Assembly: GCF_001522545.3 (NCBI RefSeq)
Contig: NC_031779.1
Coordinates: 4,926,460-4,990,459, forward strand
From: Parus major
Taxonomy: Eukaryota > Chordata > Aves > Passeriformes > Paridae
Length of the DNA: 64,000 nucleotides
Direction: 5' to 3'
Shown here: piece after piece, positions 59,101-64,000 of the stretch
Layout: each line of letters begins with the position of its first letter
Numbering within the stretch: position 1 is the stretch's first letter
Made by a program: the position numbers and the translations under genes
Notes under the pieces: model-generated
Databases searched by the model: none
Seen by the model: the letters and a program-made list of their open reading frames with translations, nothing else
Told to the model about the DNA's origin: nothing

Positions 59101-62100
59101 AAAAACCACTCCTTTGGGGACTGACTGAAACGTTTCTTAAAAGATACTGGAGCTGAACATCTGTACTTTGACAAGCAGTGTTTAAAAGCTGTTTCTCATT
59201 ACAGTTTTGTCTCTGCAGTATATAGTTAGAGCTTTGTCAATTATCACTTTAGTATAAGGTATCTGACAATTATGTTCCTAAACACATTTCATCTGTACAT
59301 GTCCCAGTTATAGAAGTCTGGGACAAGGTTCATGGTAAAACATTTGTGCCAGCTGTTGTACAATATTTGCTTACATCAGTGAGCACAGCAAAGATAACAT
59401 TGTAATCTGCCTGACCACTTCATCCTCTGAAAGCTACCAATGACACTTATTAATTAAAATGGCTCCCCAGAAATTAGACTGCTAAATTTGCACTCCAAAC
59501 TCCAACAGGTGCTGGCTTAAATCACATTTTATTTGGTCAGTGAGGTGGTGCCCTTAATATTATCCTGCAGCCTGAAGGGAGATAGCAACCCAACAAAACT
59601 CAGTCAAGCTGAAGGAAAATGTGGGAAATTGGTGTAAATCTTTCAGCATGGTAATTACCTCGATCTAGTGTGATATCTCAACTCGTTTGCAGATGACAAG
59701 TTAAGAAAGCTGTGGAGTAGTGGAATGAATAATGACTGACGTTGTGTTCCCACAACTTTCGGCTAGTCTCCTGTTAAAGTTACTGTTTCAGACCCCCCAC
59801 AAATCTGGCAGTAATTTGAAAACCTACCTTAGCAACAAAGTAAGGGATTCTCCAGGGCCCATAAATGCTGGGGGTTTTGGGCAGCGGGAGAATTCTCTCT
59901 CCACGTTCCACTACTTGAGCAACGCTGAGATAATCTCAAGTTGCAATGGCCCTATTGCCCTTTCAAAGCCTCAGCAGCACATGGAGGAGCAGAAGAATCA
60001 GAATTAGGGTTCACTAACAGTTATATTTTATTGTGCAAACCCACTTTTATGTGTATTATCAATGCAATGCTATATATATGCATATTATATTTGTGGGTGG
60101 TGGGTTAGGAAGAGGTTTCTTTCCAAATGAAACACAAAAGTCTGTGCTTAAAAAACGCTGTGTGTTTCCTTATTAGGGACACTGAGAGTTGGTATTTTGA
60201 AGGCAAGGGATAAGTGATTAGCTATTCTTACCTCATATTATACAATTTGAAGTACAACTGATTTTACTAAATTCACACCTAGCGTCTACTAAAATTAATA
60301 ATCAGTAATTACAATTACTTTGTCTACATCTTTTCTGTCATTTGTAAAAAAAAACCAAACAAAAAAACAAAAAGCTTTTTGATATATTTCTTATAGGTCT
60401 GTTTATGCTAGTAACACTGTGTAGGGGCACCTATAAATTCCAAAGCATTTGCTTTTCTGGTTGCTTATATATTTGTTCATACATTTCTATTTAAGCTAGA
60501 ATTTGGTTCCAAATGTCCAAGAAATTATTAAATGCTAGTGAGAAGAATTCAGTAGGTTTCAATGATGAAAGCTGGGGGAAATAGAAGGTGTAAATATGGT
60601 ATATCTTCGCACAAAGGGGAAAAATGTATCAATGAGAATCTTGTCTGAAAGTAATCCTTTGAGGTATCTAAGAAATTCAGTTTTGTTTTGGCCATGTTAG
60701 GAGAATTTAGAAGACATATTTACAAATACATTCTGGATTTATTAGACAGTAAGGCTAAACATTCTATTGGCATTGCTTGTATAAACATATATTCAGCAAA
60801 TTGAAGTTTCCAATGATTTTTAAGGTGCTTTCAGTGCTCTGTGAAGAGTTTCACGTGCATAGGAAGGCTGCATACAATTCACATAGGACTTGGAAAATAT
60901 ATCAATCACCAGAACAATCAAAAACTGTCACAGCCCTCATGTATTAATGCTCATCTGCAGTCCTTCTGCTGGCATTTAAAAGAGATTGTAAATTAAAATT
61001 CAGTAAGCCCCTACATATAAATAACAAAAATTAGTCCGTGGTTCTGTGAGGTTTTAGCAGCATCTTTGTTCTATTCGTTATGGCAGAATAAGGCCTAAAT
61101 TACTAGATTAAGAACATAGGAAAGCACAATATTTAACTGTGAGGTTTGCAAGAATGTAAAATAGTCTCTAAAATCCCAGTGTAGTATGTAAATTTATACC
61201 AATGTAATTTCATTTATTTATCTCGAAACAGCAAAATAAATAATTCCCTGATCTATTAACAAACAGCTCATCATTTCACAAAAAAATTTGCAGGAAACAT
61301 CTGAAAATGTACTAATCCTTCTCAGCTGGCTCCATTATAAATTCCTCCAGTGGAAATACTGACAGCTGTTTACTTTAAAAAGCTCAATACATCCCTTCTG
61401 GCTGCTGTACCTCACCTGATCTTATTCTGGCAGAGTTAGCATTTCTGCTGTTCTCCTTTACCAGCTTTAAAAGCTACTGTTGCAGGCAGTAAGGACATAA
61501 CCAGCATGCCCATCCTGCTTGGGTATTTACTGTCAAGGTTTATTCTAGCAAGGCAGATGGAAAGATGTGAAACATGCAGCAGTAACACTGCTCTTTCATA
61601 TGATTTTTTAAAGTTCCTCTATTCCAAAATCTCTTATAACCAAATTATAGAGAGTGGTCTGGTAGAAATGTAACGTGCAATAAATCTAAGATAGCTTATT
61701 GATCCATTGATCTGCAACATCAGCAAATACCCAGTCCCCAGTATTTTGCCTGTATTTCCTGAAAGCCCTGCGAAAGGACTGTAAGTGATTACAGCAAATC
61801 TTTTCCTTGCACTAGAGGTCATTTCAGGATATGCTTACTTTAATACCATTTGACTTGCGCCAAGTTCCTGGTTAGTAAATGCTTTTTATGTTAAGGCTGC
61901 AAAAAAGCTTCCGAGGTCGTTTTTCTAGAAGTAACCACAACGGTGGCACTCTGAACTTTTAAAAATTTTTCGTTTATATTAAGTGGAGGCCCTGTAAGAT
62001 CTGCTGAATCTGCAAGACCTGAAAAATACAGGATATGTGTGTCTGACTTCAGTGCCTGCACTTAAATAACCCACATTGTCTAGCTATTGTTAAACCGAAC

Positions 62101-64000
62101 ACAGCAAGATAATGATCTCACTGCCCATGCAAATCTACCTCATAAAAGCCAAGTGGGTAACAAAGGGAAAAAAGTATACCTATAGAAATTCTACAGAAAG
62201 GACCCTTCAAAAGTTGTCCTGCATTTGAACAGCAGAGTATTTTTTTGGCTCTGTCAGCACCAACTTCCAGACAGCTGATCCAAGATTGGAAGGGGGTGGG
62301 GGGAAGTTGGAACGTGCTTAACTTAAAAAACAGAACTAGAAACCACATGTCCAATATAAACAAGTTCCAGGTTTCTGCTCTTGGACGTGCCATAACCATG
62401 TTCAGCCAGACAATAACACAATGGAACAGTTGTGTTTTAAATGGTTAAAGGTGCCTTCTTTTCAGATGGAATCCAATTGTGAGTTTGTTTCATAAGGAAT
62501 TCCAGTTTAGCAAAAGGTTTGTTTATGCAAAACTTCTGTCACATACACTTTCCAGTGTCTTGCAGAGAAAGGCTACTGCAGAAAAGTCTTCTGCAGATCA
62601 TTCTGAAAACTCTTGTTTGTCCATAGGGCTGTGATTAATTTCTAATACAAGCACAGCAATCAATTGCAACTGTCCATTCATTAAAAACCTTGCTTGCCAG
62701 TTTACTCCCAACTGTTTGTAAGACCTAGGTCTTGTCACTGAGAAGGAAAGTGTCCTACCACCAGTGTCTAGGAAAAGGAAAACAACTGGAGGGTTATCCA
62801 TCTTCGATACTTTCAATAGTAACAGGTTTCATTACACTGGACCTAAGCCCCACTTCCACGCTAAAAGAAAAATGGCTTGTGAAAAGAGAAGTCTGTGATG
62901 TTTCTGATTTTTCATTAGACACATATTTGTAACAGTGATAAGTACAGTTTTACTTTAATGTTTTTTAGCTAAAATACCTAAATTCTGTTGTTACCAGAAA
63001 CTTCATTTCTGTGTCTTATGCGTGATTAATATCTCCACAAAGATTGGGGAGAAAGAGGGGGGAAAAGGAAATAAAGGGAAATCCTTCACAGAGAAACCTG
63101 TATAACCATCAGGAGAGGTAGTTTCCCCTAACAGCTAATATTAATCAAGTGTGTGGTAAATACAGATATCATCCAGCTGGATTCTCCATCCAACTAATTT
63201 AGCCCTAACTCTTTTGCACTGAATTAACTGAATCTTACTATTCAGTCTTGAAGCAGTCAAGTAAAAGGAGTGAGTAGGAGTAGTTCTACTTTTCTTCCTA
63301 ACTTCAGCTCCCTTTGAAACATGTTTTAAAATTTGCTTATTTCTTAAAAAGTTTATGCCCTGTGTTTATTTGAAAGACTTTAACATTAAGAAACTTAGAG
63401 CATATATATTTTTTTTTATCTTCAATGAACACATATTGTTTGATCCAGGCTTAAATTCAATACTTTTAAATAAGAACTATAGTCTTGAGAATTGCATTGT
63501 AGGGTGAGGACTCTCGCAGGGCTTTGAGGGAAGCTGTTCTCTGTTTTCTGACTTTTGTTTATGTGTTGAAATTTTCTTAGAGGAAGTAAGAAAGGAGTTG
63601 CAGAGCTGTTTCAGAGGAAACACAAACAATGCTCTGAAAATCCGTATTGTCTTAAAAAAATATAGGCTTACTAAAAGAGTTAAGATTATTAGTTTTCAGA
63701 AAAAAAGTAGCTGGCTCCTGAAGCTCTTAAAACTGAGAAAGCTTATGCCTTAGGCCGGAAGGACAACTTATTTTGTGAGGCTGCTATCTGAATCTGTCCA
63801 GAAGCCACCATTTGGGCCCATCTCAGAAATAAAACCTTAGAGAAAATGCTTTGATGCACTCAGCAAAGTAAGGAGGTGGAAGGCACTTAAGGGACACAAC
63901 AGCCCAGAGGCACCTTGCAGCTTTTGGATAATCTGGGTGTATGCTAATGAGACTGAAGGAAGCATAGCCTGTGCATTTAACACAAGAAATCAAACCCAGG

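Larger units (their letters stand above)
42262..64000 (-). other. KLF13: KLF13 intron 1 (partial, at least 21.7 kb)
   Basis: To the right edge I find no GC-rich exon resembling KLF13 exon 1 (Ala/Pro-rich N-terminus and zinc finger 1) and no other gene on either strand, so this reads as the large single intron of KLF13. Its contents are AT-rich DNA, a possible MIR-like fragment (43165-43230), a TA run (46608-46625), an inverted repeat (56150-56190), a 13-bp tandem duplication (56002-56027) and a T/A palindrome near 59090-59106. Many open frames of 60 to 97 codons are scattered through it at the density expected for non-coding DNA. Confidence 0.85.

Overview
This is a vertebrate nuclear genomic window, most probably from a bird. 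Both protein-coding genes are split by introns with canonical GT/AG junctions, the non-coding DNA is AT-rich, and interspersed repeats are sparse. The one interspersed repeat I recognise with fair confidence is a CR1-like LINE tail, the family that dominates bird genomes. I see no Alu, B1 or L1 sequence. A non-avian reptile cannot be excluded, because CR1 also occurs there. No bacterial, plasmid or phage features are present.

Region 1 (1 to about 29.8 kb, + strand) is the 3' two-thirds of OTUD7A (Cezanne-2), a K11-linkage-directed OTU deubiquitinase. Eight coding exons (3154-3255, 4673-4800, 5528-5640, 11038-11165, 12715-12864, 16609-16723, 16966-17050, 18861-20291) join in one consistent reading frame of about 750 codons. 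They cover the OTU catalytic domain from just before the catalytic Cys, the conserved post-OTU segment, a long charged and Ser-rich tail, and a C-terminal A20-type zinc finger. The UBA domain and N-terminal exons lie left of the window. A very long 3'UTR, perhaps 9.5 kb and ending near 29.83 kb, is inferred from polyadenylation signals.

Region 2 (about 29.8 to 36.66 kb) is intergenic, with no recognisable gene.

Region 3 (about 36.66 to 64 kb, - strand) is KLF13. It comprises a probable 5.3-kb 3'UTR, the last coding exon (41969-42261; zinc fingers 2 and 3 and the Ser-rich C-terminus), and at least 21.7 kb of the intron that separates it from exon 1. Exon 1 (N-terminus and zinc finger 1) lies beyond the right edge.

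The tail-to-tail OTUD7A/KLF13 arrangement is the same as at human 15q13.3, so this is a conserved syntenic block. No operon-like or defence-type system is present. The most noteworthy extras are an orphan CpG-island-like segment with a CTCF-like core inside an OTUD7A intron, two near-perfect short-loop hairpins, a NAGNAG tandem acceptor at the last OTUD7A exon, and an acceptor in KLF13 that also reads as a donor.
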